The position numbers and the translations under genes are program-made. A DNA stretch of 64,000 bases. Origin: Chelydra serpentina. Taxonomy: Eukaryota; Chordata; Testudines; Chelydridae. The stretch is taken from assembly GCA_037349315.1 (NCBI GenBank), contig JBAIAC010000059.1:7590001-7654000 (forward strand). The letters are read 5' to 3'. Positions 12,451 through 24,859 of this stretch are shown piece by piece. Under the pieces are notes generated by a model. The model ran no database searches. It was not told the origin of the DNA and saw only the letters and a program-made list of their open reading frames with translations. Every line of letters begins with the position of its first letter. The stretch's first letter is position 1.

Positions 12451-13107
12451 TGTGACAAAGTTCCTCCTCTACCTTGGTGAGTCCTGCGCTTATTGGCGGA
12501 TTTTGATCGCCTCAGAGATCTTCCCCTCTGGTAGAACCCACAGTCAAATTCCTCCTGTGTCTGATCAGGAGTTGGGAGGTTTGGGGGGAACCCGGACCCA
12601 CCCTCTACTCCGGGTTCCAGCCCAGGGCCCTGTGGATTGCGGTTGTCTATAGGGTTTCCTGTAACAGCTGCGTGACTGCTACAACTCCCTGGGCTACTTC
12701 CCCACAGCCTCCGCCCAACACCTTCTTTATGCTTACTGCAGGACCTTCCTCCTGATGGTCTGCTGATGCTTGTACTCCTCAGTCCTTCAACTCTTCTCCC
12801 TCTCAACTCCTTGTGTGCCTCTTGCTCCCAGCTCCTCGCACGCAACACCACAAACTGAAGGGAGCTCCTTTTTAAACCCAGGTGCCCTGATTAGCCTGCC
12901 TGTCTTAATTGATTCTAGCAGGTTCTTCTTAATTGGCTCCAGGTGTCCTAATTAGCCTGCCTGCCTTAAATTGGTTCCAGAAAGTTCCTGCTTGTTCTAG
13001 TGCAGCCCCTGCTCTGGTCACTCAGGGAACAGAAAACTATTCATCCAATGGCCAGTATATTTGTCTTCGATCAGACTTCTGTACCCCACTTCTCTGGGTC
13101 TGTCACA
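12451..13107. mobile_element. LTR-like 657-bp element, copy 2
   Basis: Same length, orientation and ends as copy 1 (TGTGACAAAG...CTGTCACA). It is inserted in the (TA)n tract of a Penelope-like tail, with left flank atatatatag and right flank atatatatac. The target duplication cannot be fixed because both flanks are TA repeats. The high similarity to copy 1 suggests a recent burst. Confidence 0.75.
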
Positions 13108-13142
13108 ATATATATACAGAGAACATGAAAAGATGGGGGTTG
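13108..13142 (-). mobile_element. Continuation of the Penelope-like copy after the LTR
   Basis: The sequence atatatatacagagaacatg followed by aaaagatgggggttg fits what I recall upstream of the same tail in other copies. This makes 12328-12450 and 13108-13142 one retroelement split by the 657-bp insertion. The old (TA)n is found on both sides. Confidence 0.6.
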
Positions 13143-16100
13143 TAGAAAGATGTAAATTGTTGCACAGAGCAATTTGGCAGCCATGTTTATATATTATAAC
13201 TGTACAATAGGTTTAGTTGTACTTTTGTGAAGTTACTTCCTTTATAAAAGAAAACTCTTCTGTATTCTGTAAAATCTCACCCCAAGTGTTACTTCGGTAC
13301 CTGATCTGAAGAATACACGACAGTCAAGGCCAGGTTTCCCTTCGAGGCAAATACTGAGTATAAAGTAAGACAGTCCCTTCTGTATACTGCAACATTTAAA
13401 TGGTGGAAAGCCTGAGTTGGAATATTAGGGGAGATTTGTTTTTGAGTGATACACCAAAACTGGAGATTAAACTCCAAAACGACAACTTTTCTCTTACAAT
13501 GTGAGAGTGGAAGCCCAGTGACGGAGTAATGTGAGAATATCAGTTTTATCAGACATGGAATCAGTAGACTTCGGTATACATGCTTTCCATGTCTGTGGGA
13601 GATTCTGCATATGTTTGGGGGTTTGTGTTTTGATTTAGGTGTTGATAGTGGGAAGAATACTGTTCTACTTTAATAATTCTGATGTGGCCAAATATTGGCC
13701 TTCCATCACCTTGGCAGAAATGATGAGTTTACCTTGTTGTCACTGTTTGACTACATCCTACAGAATCAGCAGTTGTCCAGGACTGTCATGGCTGACAGTT
13801 CAGAGGCTCCTGGAGTAATTTACACTGCACAGGAGAGATCAAGAAATATTACTACTTTATTCAGCATCTGAGAGGGAAAACAGATGAAATCTGAGACTGT
13901 GTCAGGAAACTCTGACTCACAGGCGGATGATACACAGAAGCTGAGGAACCTCCATACCATGCATATCTTTCCAGCCAATTAGATGTCCTTGTGTTCATTA
14001 TTTTGGATAGTGACTACATTGAGTTAACTATGAAAAGCACCATGAGAATCTACAAGTGCCAGGCACATTTAGGGCACTGTCTGAAATGTAAATAAGAATA
14101 TTAATAATAATATTAGCTCCATGAAGGACATAAATTCCACACCGTGTAGAGGTCAAGCATAGGAGTGTATTACGACAGCACTGCTGGAGTGTCACCTGCT
14201 TATTAGGCGAAGAGACACTGCCAATCAATTGATTACAATGGAATATATGGATTTTCCATGGGCGGGGGAAAGTGATGAGGTGGGCAGTTCACACCCCAGG
14301 ATAGGCTAGCAGCAAGACAAGATAAGCACATTAGCCCAATGGTCAAAAGATTACATAATGTCTCTGCCCATGGTCTCAAGTTCACAAATTAACATTTAAT
14401 TAGTACTTTAATAAAATGTATTAGTAACGTATATGTATATGTTGAATTCAATTTGGGGTCCATAGGAATGAAGTAGCCCCTCTGATCATTTAACAGATGC
14501 ATTCCTAGGGATGAAAGCAAAAACAGTGAAAAGTATATGATGATAAGAATTGCTTTCTTTGTGTGTTAAGGCAGGCTTGGTCCCTGGGAAAGACAGGTGG
14601 GAGGCCTTATCTTTATACTGACATGCCAACCCTTCATAAACTCAAGGTTGTTCTGTGGGAAGATCTTCTCCCTCCAGAAGAAACTAACACAACAGGGATA
14701 AGATGCCTTTGTCCCACACTTGCAACTTTAGAGAAGATACAATTATTTAGTTACTGCTTCAACATCTGGCATATTGCTGACTAGATTTAAACAAACAAAG
14801 CGAGGCTATCTCTTGTTCATTCTGTTTTCTCTGAGCTAATCACTATTCACTAGGCCTCTGGCCTCTTAGCCAAACTCTGGACTTTTGGGCCTCTAAAAGC
14901 TAACACAAGTCCACATGCCAAGTTGTTATACATGCAGCACATGGATTTTAACCCTTAACTCCAGATACCTAATTCCCTCTCAAGGGAATGCTAATTAATA
15001 TTCAAATATTCTCAATATTTGAAAAGATTAAAAGGAAAAGTGTTTGGTTTTAAATAATGCTCTTAGATTTTAACATTAATTATTACCTAAAATAGCACAA
15101 AATCCTATTTAGGACAGTTGGAAACCGATATCTGAACACTCAGAATGCTGAGAGATGTAGTATTAGTTTTCCATCCTGCTGTTTTAATGAGATTAATTGT
15201 ATGTTTCCACTCAGCACCTAGAAATAAATGGCTGAGGGAAGGTTGGAAGAATAGTATTGTAGAAAATGGATGCTAACAGGCCTCTGAAATATGATGATTA
15301 CCAGCTATTTGAGATTCAGTGGCTGTAATATGATAATGAACTATTGTATTATGCAGGTAGAAATCATTGAAAGAGAAGTGACATGCAATAGAATTATATG
15401 AAAAATAGGACAAGATCTCATTTTGTTATTCTCCTGCCAGTTTCTTATGACAAATATTAAATAGGAAAGTTGAAATTTCCATTTGTAAATGGAAATTCTC
15501 TGAGGAAGCCAGCAGCAATCTAAAGTGATTAGTTTTATTTGTCAGGAAAGACTAGAAGACAAACAGCTGATCATGTTAGCTAGACCTTGGCTATCAAGCT
15601 CAGCATCAGTAAGACAGTGCTAGGGGTCAGTCAGGCAGAGTTGACACATGACTTTTTTTCTGAAACACTATTTGTATCATAGTCCCTATCATTATTGTTT
15701 TCTGTTGGTGCATCATAGCACCACTTAAGATATATTACATCCCATTGTGAATCTCATCCTAGTCACATACTCTACATACAATTACTTATTTAATTTCTTT
15801 TGTTTCTTGGAGAAAAATAGATTGCTGTGCTGAAATGTCAAACAAAATCCAATCCAATGATCTTTTACCTATATCCTCTTACTTCTCTACTTTCAAGGAA
15901 ACAGTTAATCAATTTTTGACCTTCCAGTCTTATCTCAAATGTAACAATATTTTGAGCTATTATTGCTGTTTAAAGGATCAATTTTAGGTTAAAAATCAGT
16001 CAGGGTTGGGTTGCACCTTGCACTAAACCCTAAGTAAGAGGAAGTCAGTAGTTGTGCTGCTCTATAAGCAAAGCAGGGACCAAATGGTGACTTGTAGATC

Positions 16101-17125
16101 ACAGGCAATTTGCTTCCTTCTTTCTCCAGGGGAAAGGTAAGCTGTGACAGACATTTTCCTGGCCCAGCTTACTTTCTCCTCCATGTCAGCTCAGTTGTAC
16201 TAGCTGATGCCAAAGCTCAGCCCAAACCAATCCTTGCCTGCCCACCGCTACTCTCTCTCCAAGATAGTCTGTGCAGAGGAGTGATGGGGCTTCTTACACC
16301 ACATTACTCCAGTGCATGGGAGTGTGTCATGATCTGGCTGTAAACAAACAAACCAACTTTCTGATCTGTATTGTTAGTGTCATCAGTTGCACTCATGTAA
16401 AGCTTTAGCCAGTGAGATTTTCAGAAGTGCCAACGTGACTTCGGAACACAAATTCCATTGAAATTCACATCACGAATCCTAAATCACTTTGCTTTTGAAA
16501 AATCCCACCCATCATCCATAACTTCCAAGTCCTTTATGAAGGTGGATGTGCACTATATGAACCTCTTGTTACAGATGGCAAAAATAGGTCAGTAGGGGCC
16601 CAATTCATGAATGGTCCACATGTCCTTTACACTGACATAGTGGAAATATAAAGCACCACAAGAGAAAAAATCCCTAGGATAGGGGAGGGGCAGAGACAGT
16701 GTAAGAGTCACCTTGGTCCCTGCAGTTCTTGAGCTGAACTTTGTACTCGTGCACGATTTAACAGAACCTAGAGACTTGTCCATTCTTATAATACCAGGCT
16801 AGGCAAGCAGAGGAGGGAGAAATTGCAATGTGCCTGCCTGTGTTCCAGCAAAACCACTGGCATTGGCCTTCCAGCCTTGATGATGTCTCTCTAACGGAAA
16901 TAGAGTTGTGGACAATTGTTAGACCCTTGTAGAGGCACAGATGGTTTACATATCTCTGAGCAAGAAAACAACAATAAAAAGGGCAGGGAGGGGGAAGAAA
17001 CCTGCACGGCTAACTAGAAAAATAAATTCATTAGGGCTAAAAGAGCATCCTTTTAAAATGTAGAAATCCTTGCATGAAACACAACTGGATTGGAACACTA
17101 TGTAATGTGCAAATCAATAACGAAG
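13143..17125. other. Intronic sequence, nothing firm
   Basis: Nearly 4 kb without a repeat I can name, one of the cleanest stretches of the window. AT-rich with small frames only. If conserved non-coding elements exist here, this is a good place to look. A gggttgcaccttgcac piece at 16006 may be a MITE trace. Confidence 0.55.
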
Positions 17126-17281
17126 GGGTTGATTCTCCACTCCCTTGCACTTGGGGTAGTCAGGCCTACCTTTGCAAAATAAGACTGAGATACAACTGTT
17201 CTGATCTGGTAGCCTTTTACACCCACTCTACCCAAGCTTAAATGGCTACACAAGGTGCAGTGAGGTGGAAAAATAGACCCA
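17126..17281. mobile_element. ~155-bp old MITE
   Basis: Left end ggttgattctccactccctt, right end (inverted) gggtctatttttccacctca followed by ctgcacctt. The terminal wording is shared with 60292-60446. Confidence 0.55.
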
Positions 17282-17704
17282 AACACATTATTTCCACTAT
17301 TTTATGGAAGTAGATATAATTTTATTTGAGGATTAAAATATCCCTGCTCTAATGATGTTTGGAAATCTGTTTAATCTCTGTATAAACAAAACAAATACAA
17401 AACTACTCATTAGTTAAGTGATGGAAAACAAAGAGTTGTAGTAAACATCTGCTCCTCAGGATATTGAGAAGTTAGAAGTGGGGTGTTCAGTATTAGAACC
17501 AATATTTCTAAATATTTACTATTGACTTTGAGGAGGAAGGGAACAGCAAATTAGTGAAGATAGTTGGTGACACTAAATTATTGTGCCTAAAGAAAGGAAT
17601 TTGTGAGAAATGTATGAATTGAACTAACGAGAGGATTTTTATTGGTTTTATGGGCATTTCTGTGGTGCTTGTCTCCATAGTATGTGAGCAACTCACAGAC
17701 CTCA

Positions 17705-17775
17705 TTTTAATACCCCTGGGAAGTCGGAAGTATTGTTAGCCTCATGTGACAGATGGAAAATGAAGGGACATGGAG
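17705..17775 (-). mobile_element. MIR-like fragment
   Basis: ttagcctcatgtgacagatg followed by gaaaatgaagggacatgg is a weak match to the reverse complement of the MIR 3' half. Confidence 0.4.
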
Positions 17776-19059
17776 TGTTAAGTCTGGATTTTCAGTGGTT
17801 CCGAGTGGTGCAAAACTGCCATAAATGGGAATTGAGGATTACGCTGTGTGGATGGGAGGAGTCCTACGTGGGCATAAAGTTCCTCCCCTCCTGCTTCTCT
17901 CTCCTCTGCTGTAAGGGACTGTCCGGGACAGAAGGGGCAATTCTCACCAGTGTAATGGTCTCTAGAGCCGTTACAAGGCAGCACAAGTTACAGCTGCTCT
18001 TAGGATTCTCTAACTTGTGGCTGAAGCCAGTTTGGCCCATGGAAAAACTCAGATTCCCAGTGGGTGTAAAAATGACTTGAATCAGCCTTTGCTTCCTTCC
18101 CCTCAGCTGTGCTGAGCAATGTTGCCGTGCAGAGGAGTAGATCAGAAGTTGAATGTAGCCCTCTGTGTCTAATGCTGGGCACCTAAAAATTAAGATCAGA
18201 TTTTCAAAATGACCTAAGTGACTTATCCAAATTTACTTGGCACAGCCAGGGTTTAACCCTGTTCTCTTGCCGTTCAGCACTTAACCATAAGGCCATCCTT
18301 CCCCAAAACATGCTCATTAGACAACACTTCAGTTACTATCTTTCATAAATAGAAATAAATTGGGAGGTGCAAGTGCCTGTAAGGACAGAAATATAACAAA
18401 ATGGGAGCTCCGGGCATTTAGAAATCTGGACAAAAGGGAAAAGCACCATTACACATGCCATTTAACATTAGACTGGGCAGAATACAAGGGGAATATATGG
18501 TAGTGATTGACTTGCATTGGCAGCAGACAGAGATGATGGCTGAATAGATGGAAAACATATGCCTGTGATTCAGTAACCTAAAGCCATTGGTGGATTGGAC
18601 AGCCCTATGGCAGATGAAACTTGCTTAGGAAATGAACATTGGCAAAAATAGTGTAAGCTTTTTATATGTAGTGATCACCTCTATACTTGCAAGATCTTTT
18701 GAGGATAAATACTTAGAAGAATGGTGATTTCATCAGAGCAACGCTTATCATGCAACAGCAGTTAAGAATAAATAGAGATGCTCAGGAGAGGATAGAAAGC
18801 AATACCCCTGCATACTGGATTCATGTATTTTTAAATTAATGCTACTGCCAGATGGGCAATCACAATGAGGCTACAAGTATTATATAAACTGAGCTTTTTA
18901 TTTCTGAAATCTGAAGATGACGAAGATAGAACTCTTTTGGAATCATTATTTCTGTCTAAGCATTACCCAGGTCTTAATAGTACCTGACAAGCAGGGCAGA
19001 GATTTACAAACTAAGGGACTTTGCTAGCCCCTCTGCTGCTATGTGCTTTCAGTCTACCC
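17776..19059. other. Intronic sequence around a MIR-like SINE
   Basis: Besides the MIR-like piece at 18205-18300, no feature is supported. The 115-codon frame at 17733-18080 has no family signature and overlaps an opposite frame. Confidence 0.5.
18205..18300 (-). mobile_element. MIR-like SINE
   Basis: The + strand has aagtgacttatccaaattta, agccagggtttaaccctgtt and cagcacttaaccataaggcc, the reverse complement of the tRNA-like head and core of MIR-type SINEs. Confidence 0.75.
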
Positions 19060-19766
19060 CATGAGATTGCCGGCCCTCGTGGCACAGCGGGGCTAAGGCA
19101 GGCTCCCTGCCTGCCCTGGCCCTGCGCTGCTCCTGGAAGCAGCCGGCACCACATCCCTGTGGCCCCTGAGGGACGGGGGGGACAGAGGGCTTTGTGTGCT
19201 GTCCTTGCCTGCAGGCACCGCCCCCTGCAGCTCTCATTGGCCGTGAACGGGGAACCGCGGCCAATGGGAGCTTTGGGGGTGGTACCCACAGGCGAGGGCA
19301 GTGCGCGGTGGATCCGCCTGCCCCACCTCACCCCCAGGAGCCACTGCCAGACATGCTGGCCACTTCCGGGAGCGGTGCGTGGCCAAGGCAGGCAGGGAGC
19401 CTGCCTTAGTCCCGCTGTGCGTCGCTGCCACCCCGGAGCCGCTTGAGGTAAGTGGCGCAAGGCTGGAGCCCGCACCCCAAACCCTTCCTGCAGCCCAGCC
19501 CCCTACCCTGAGCCCCCTAATCCCCTGTCTTGAGCCCCCTGCCACACCCCTTTTGCACCCCAACCCCCTGCCCTGAGCCCCCTAATCCCCTCCCGTACCC
19601 CAACTCCCTGCCCTGAGTCCTCTGCCGCATCCCTCCTGCACCCCAACCCCTTGCCCTGAGCCCCTTCCTGCACCCCGCACCCCAGCCCCAGCCCTACATT
19701 CATGGCCCTGCATACAATTTCCCCATCCAGATGTGGCTCTCGGGCCAAAACGTTTGCCCACCACTG
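19060..19766 (-). mobile_element. GC-rich hAT-type element
   Basis: The minus strand starts CAGTGGTGGGCAAACGTTTT (19766 downwards) and then gccagagag-like wording, the terminus of a known-looking hAT family. The core has paired ctcattggccgtgaacgggg and ccgcggccaatgggagcttt (19223-19275), an inverted repeat. A direct duplication is not clear (tgcta at both sides at best). Part of the right half is a minisatellite, listed separately. Several frames of ~100-150 aa in it are shadows. Confidence 0.6.
19490..19700. repeat. Irregular C-rich minisatellite inside the hAT element
   Basis: Repeats of ccctgagccccctaatcccc and ctgcaccccaaccccctg with irregular spacing; ccctgag occurs at about 19506, 19571, 19611 and 19654. 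The strand bias (C-rich on +) is strong. Confidence 0.75.
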
Positions 19767-21019
19767 TGCTAAGGGGATGAAAAGGGAGAAACAGATCTTT
19801 GGAATGACTCCAGAATTTCAGGAGGGAAGAAAGTGGAACCAACATGGCATTGTGATCCCACGGATCCTGTAAAAAGCCTCTCTGCACAAACACCATACAG
19901 TCAAGGCTCTACAATTCTGGTTACTGCAGCACACTGTCCTCCACCCCTGTGGGTGGGTGGTGGAGAGGAGTGTTGAATGGAGAAATGTAGTATGTGAGCG
20001 GAGACGCCGGAGAACCACCATCAGCCCTACCCCAGATGTACAGTACCTTCCTTCTTAACTTGTGTAGAGATGCTACTGGCCAGAATAACAGGCCTTCGGT
20101 TAGCAGTACAGAGCAACAGGAGCTCTAAAATTCAGAGAAAGGGGAGGGGGATTGTTGACAAGATTGCATGTGGAGTTTTGGCTCTGCTCAGTTGGAATAC
20201 CACCAGGCAGCCTGCCCCTGCCTGCTCAGCAGGCCTACAAATCTCTCTCCCTGAGGGCATTAGAGGAAATGCAGTGTGAGGTTTCCCTGGGAGGTTTCTT
20301 TGCCTGAGGCTTTTTCTAGAGAAGATAATTAGGATCAAAGTAATCAGCTTTAGCTCAGCCACCAAGGAAACTGCCACCCACCTTCAGTTGGTTTCCATTT
20401 AGCTCATAATTACTCCTTCAGAGAGCCTACAACAGATATTAAAAAAAATAAAAAATCCCACCCACTCCAGTGAGAAACACTGGTGGATCAAAATACCCTA
20501 GATTCCATTTTCAACTAGAAAGTTAACCCTCCAGCGTCCCCACGAGCTGGGATTTGTTTCTGGAGCCCAAATTATTTTTTTTATTCAGAGCTGTATTTAA
20601 GCCTGAAAGTAATAAAATATAAAGACCAGCTTTTGCCCCAGAAGAGAATAACTAATTGGAAACATAAATTGTTGGAGTCCCCACTCAGCTCTAAGCAAAA
20701 GTCATAAGCTTATAATCAAAAAGTCTCTGGTTTCATTAACAAAAAGGTCATTCGAAAATAACACTACATGAACCGTAAAATTTCTCCCCAGGTTTGGCTG
20801 CTTCTAGAATTGCTTCTAAATACCTTCTCCTTTCTAAACTGTAACTTCCTCTATGAAATGTCCTCCTCTATTTCAAATAGAGTTAAATTAGCTGTTCCTA
20901 GTACCCAGTGACTTAGCAGTAATTAAATTGCAGCTCTTTGCAGATTTCCAATACCTTCTGACAAGGTGGAGCAAATGAAGAACCCTGCAACCTTATTACA
21001 ACATTCCTCCAACTAGTCA
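19767..21019. other. Intronic sequence, nothing recognised
   Basis: A-rich run at 20442-20458 and T-rich run at 20574-20582. No repeat or exon recognised. Confidence 0.5.
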
Positions 21020-21027
21020 ACTTCAGG

Positions 21028-21147
21028 TAGGGTGACCAGACAGCAAGTGTGAAATATCGGGAGAGGGGTTGGGGGTAGGAGCCTATACAAGAAAAAGACC
21101 CAAAAAGCGGGACTGTCCCTATAAAATCGGGACATCTGGTCACCCTA
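21028..21147. mobile_element. 120-bp hAT MITE, family B copy 1, 8-bp TSD
   Basis: Ends TAGGGTGACCAGA and, inverted, TAGGGTGACCAGATGTCCCG, flanked by perfect acttcagg (21020-21027 and 21148-21155). Internal cgggactgtccctataaaat (21109-21128) is shared with the other two copies. Confidence 0.93.
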
Positions 21148-21155
21148 ACTTCAGG

Positions 21156-23399
21156 GAAGGTAAGGCTAGGATCCATAGAATACAGTTTTCATACATTCTC
21201 TCTCTTTTTTTCCCCCTTTTTTGTGGTGGTTATTGTTGAAGCCGCTGTGTAAATTAAAAAAGAAACGGAGTGTTGTAAAATTCTTCTTTTTATATTTTAT
21301 CAGGATGTTAAATCTAGCTCTCTTTTGCTACCAGTAGTGCCATGACTGCTGGTTAAAAGAAAATTGCTGTTTGGTTCTTCATTGTGATAAGTATTCCATA
21401 AAACTAACAAATGTCTGTTTTCGGCACCCGTTAGAAGTTCTCACTCATTAGAGTGACATTTGGTAACACTGCTCCATAATTCTGTTTCCAATAACCAGGA
21501 TCATGGTATTTGAGATACCAACTCTTCACACCAATGCATTTAATACATGTGATAGGGCTTGAGTCTGATTCTGTTCTCATTTACTGCTGACTTTTTTTAT
21601 TCCAATGTAACTCCACTGAAGTCAAGAGAGATAGTGAAATAAAAGTAGTATAAGTGACAGGAGCATCAGGCTGTTTATATTCTTGACAGTACATTCTAAA
21701 CTAGATGAGTCCTAAAGCCGCTTTTGTCCTAGCTCAGTTAAATATTTTGAGTCAGGTCCTCAACTGGTATGAATGAACTCTCCCAATTTACACCTGCTGA
21801 GGATCTGGCTCAGGGTGATTAGTTGCTGTATATTTTTATCCATCCAAATCATAGAATTTTTTTAATTACCAGTTTTTAAATTCAAGATTACCCAGAAGCA
21901 GCACATTGAGAAGGATTCGTGAGAGAGCTAGGGGTAATGGTTGTGGTCTCAGAAGTTTAGAAGTGTCTTACAAAAAGAGGTAGGTCTAGGCTACTCTGTG
22001 GTATTACATTTTGCTGGAAAAATACCAAAAAAGAGTAGAAATATAGTTACATTTATCATAATGCCCAAAAGACTTTCCTGTAAACCACATGAATGCTAAA
22101 GTCCATTCAGTGCCAGGTGCTTTCTATTTTTCCTGTTAAACATCCTGCAAAGTTGATTAATTTGAGTTGTACTTAAATTAATGGAGGTAGCCTTCCACAG
22201 TATTAGCAAGCTGTGATTTTTGTCAGCTTTCACAAATGAAAGAGGATTGGACCAGCTGTGTGGCTGGTAGATCTCTAAGGAAAAGTACTCTTTCTCAGTG
22301 TCCCAGCATCCCAGGCTGCTGAAGGTCATGTCTTTTCATAGGACATAAAATCAAGTCTTGATTACTTGTCTTTAAACATCCCATGTCACTTTTGATGAGA
22401 CAGTTAACCCTGTTATCCTGGCCCAGATTCCTATGTGAATAATTACATTCTGCTTACCTTCATTATTGTATTCTGCTGTGTACTGCAATATTCTTTTTCA
22501 TTTCTTGTCTTAAACTGTAGTGTAATGGTGTGCGCTCTTAAAAACCATAGAGGTGCCTTTTAATTGTGGATGAAATGAGCCTTGTATATAGTTTTTACAT
22601 CTGTAAATTCCTTTGGGATGAATGGTGCAAATTATTAAAAGAATCAAGAATGGAAGAGTGGGAAACTACCTGTTACACATGTATTGGTGATGGTTTTATT
22701 TGCATCAATCTATTATGTGCTTCTTTTACTTTACACAATTCCCAGTATTAGAAATTACAGATATGAGTTGTGGGAAAGAACATAGCTGAACCTTCGGGCA
22801 GATTATTATAAATTTGTGTTTCAAGTTAGAGGCAAAATAATAGATGTTTTTACTTCTTTTGTCTGTGGCATGGTGTGCAACTTTCTGTTCTTTTCGGTGA
22901 AAACTGCTCTTAGCAGTGAAATCATAGTACATCCTTTGGGAAATCTATAATCCTGCAATGAGTGAGAAATGCAGTTAAACTTTTATAACCATCCAAACTG
23001 TCCATTGTATCTTGTGTAATAAATTGAACTTCCCCTGATTTTTTTTGTTTATTTTCCTTCCTTGGCAGCAGATTTAATTTTTCTTGGCTTCTTTCTCATC
23101 CTTTCTCTTGCTTTTTCTTCAGTTTAAAACAAAATCTCTAACTATAAATTTGACTTATGCCCTAATCTAGCTGTATACTTTTATAAAAATTTTGATGCGA
23201 TTACGCCATTTGTCTGTTTGTTTATTTTTTAAAGCCTTTGCATGTCTTTAATTTTTTAGTACCATTGGTAACAGCGTTTGCATGTCTTTCATATTGCAGC
23301 AGCACCTAACCATGGGGTTTCTAATTCATCATGTGCTAGAGTTACAAATCTCTTTTCAAAGATAATGATCTTGTCATTGTTACTCCCCGCCATGATATA
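21156..23399. other. Intronic sequence with one old foldback trace
   Basis: gtctgattctgttctcattt at 21563 followed by ccactgaagtcaag (21613) is a piece of the dispersed palindromic MITE style. The rest is AT-rich with no supported gene. Confidence 0.5.
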
Positions 23400-23505
23400 T
23401 TGAACTTTTACATCTTCAAACTGCTTTACAAACATGAAATAATTGATCCTCACAACGCCCACATGAAGTAAGTTTTATTACCCCCATTTTCAAAAGTGAC
23501 CACTG
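23400..23505 (-). mobile_element. MIR-like SINE tail
   Basis: gatcctcacaacgcccacat followed by gaagtaagttttattacccc and cattttcaaa corresponds to the reverse complement of MIR (cccattttacagatg; aaccctatgaggtag). It ends at the hAT element at 23514. Confidence 0.65.
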
Positions 23506-23513
23506 ATTATAAG

Positions 23514-23970
23514 TAAGGCTACGAGTATGTCACGGAGGTCGCGGAAGTCACGGATTCCATGACTTTCAGTAACCTCTGTAACACTGAGGCCCTGCAGCAT
23601 CCCCACTGCCGCGGCAGCAGGTGGCCCCTCAAAACTCCCAAGCGTCACGTGTGGCAGCTCCCTAGCCCTGCTGGCCGTGGGGATACCCTCCCACAGCTCC
23701 CTAGCCCTGCAGGGCGGCAGGGAACCCCTCCCCACAGTTCCCAGTCCTGTAGGGGAGCATGGGATCCCTCCTAGCCCCATGGTCAGGGGCCACAGCTCCC
23801 TGCCACTGCATGCAGTGGGGCAGGGTACTGGATCCTCCTCCCTCCTCATTTTGTCACGATGTTTTTAGTAAAAGTCAGGAACAGGTTACGGCTTCCATGA
23901 ATTTTTGTTTATTGCCTGTGACCTGTCCATGACTTTTACTAAAAATATCCATGACAAAATTGTAGCCTTA
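23514..23970. mobile_element. 457-bp hAT-type element, family C copy 1
   Basis: Ends TAAGGCTACG and, inverted, TAAGGCTACAATTTTGTCAT. Flanks attataag and cttatgag (6 of 8). Near the ends gtcacggaggtcgcggaagt (23530) and, on the other side, tgacttttactaaaaatatc (23932) form an extended imperfect palindrome. The middle (23600-23870) is a C-rich non-coding filler with agctccctagccctg repeats. Inserted beside a MIR-like fragment. Confidence 0.8.
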
Positions 23971-24051
23971 CTTATGAGTATTAAGATGTCACCAGCTGGT
24001 CACTCAAAAACTTAATGCCCCGCAAACCAAAATTTGGCTGTATCTTTTCCA

Positions 24052-24850
24052 TCATAAGACCATAGGGTTAGAAGGGATCGCAAGGGTCATCTAGTCTAAT
24101 GCCCTGCCAGGATGCAGGATTTGTTGTGCCTAAACCATCCAAGACAGATGGCTGTCCAGCCTCTTCTTGAAAACCTCCAGTGAGGGAGCTTCCACAACCT
24201 CCCTAGGCAGTCTGCTCCATTGTCCTACTGTTCTTACAGTTAGGAAGGTTTTCCTGAAACTTAATCTAAACCGTCCATGCTGTAGCTTGAACCCATTGCC
24301 TCTTGTCCTGCTCTCTGTGGCAAGAGAGAATAATTTTTCTCCACCTTTTTTATGGCAGCCTTTCAAGTATTTTAAGACTGTGATCATGTCTCTCCCCCAC
24401 CCCGCAATTGCCTCTTTTCCGAACTAAGTATACCCAGTTCCTTCATCATTTCCTCATATGGCTTGCATTCCATCCCTTTAATTATCTTTGTCACTCATCT
24501 CTTGATCCTTTCCAGTTTCTCTACATGCTTTCTATACATTGGTGACCAGTTGTGGCCTAACCAGTGCCCAGTAGAGCGGTACTATCACCTCCCATGACTT
24601 GTATGCTATGCCTCTGTTAATGCAACCGAAAATTGCATTTGTTTATTTTTGCAACAGCATCACATTGTTGACTCATGTTGAGTTTGTGATCCACCACAAC
24701 TCCCAGATCCTTCTCAGCAGTGCTGCTGCCAAGACAATTATCCCCCATTCTGTATTTGTGCATTTGTTTTTTCTTTTCTAAGTGTAGAACGCTAAATTTG
24801 TCTTTGTTGAATTTCATTTTGTTGTTTTATAATCCAGTTCTCCTAAACCC
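24052..24850 (-). mobile_element. CR1 LINE 3' part, minus strand
   Basis: Read on the minus strand this is the 3' third of a CR1. A translated piece at 24617-24817 shows MKFNKDKFSVLHL, GSSTAEKDLGVVVDHKLNMS and QQCDAVAKINKCNF. The RLSFRKTFLTVRTVGQWSRL region (24130-24387) follows, and the 3' UTR ends near 24052 with ggtcttatgatgg. Several stops and frameshifts separate these blocks. Same clade as the 44.7-kb copy, opposite orientation. Confidence 0.9.
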
Positions 24851-24859
24851 TTATCATGA

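Noticed and set aside
4517..13107. One 8.6-kb provirus with paired LTRs
   Set aside because: Copy 1 has its own 4-bp duplication on both sides, copy 2 lies inside a Penelope-like tail, and the DNA between holds ordinary intron, hAT and MITE pieces with no retroelement frames.
19011..19563. Frames of 90-154 codons
   Set aside because: GC-rich hAT element and minisatellite; no domains, and similar openness on both strands.
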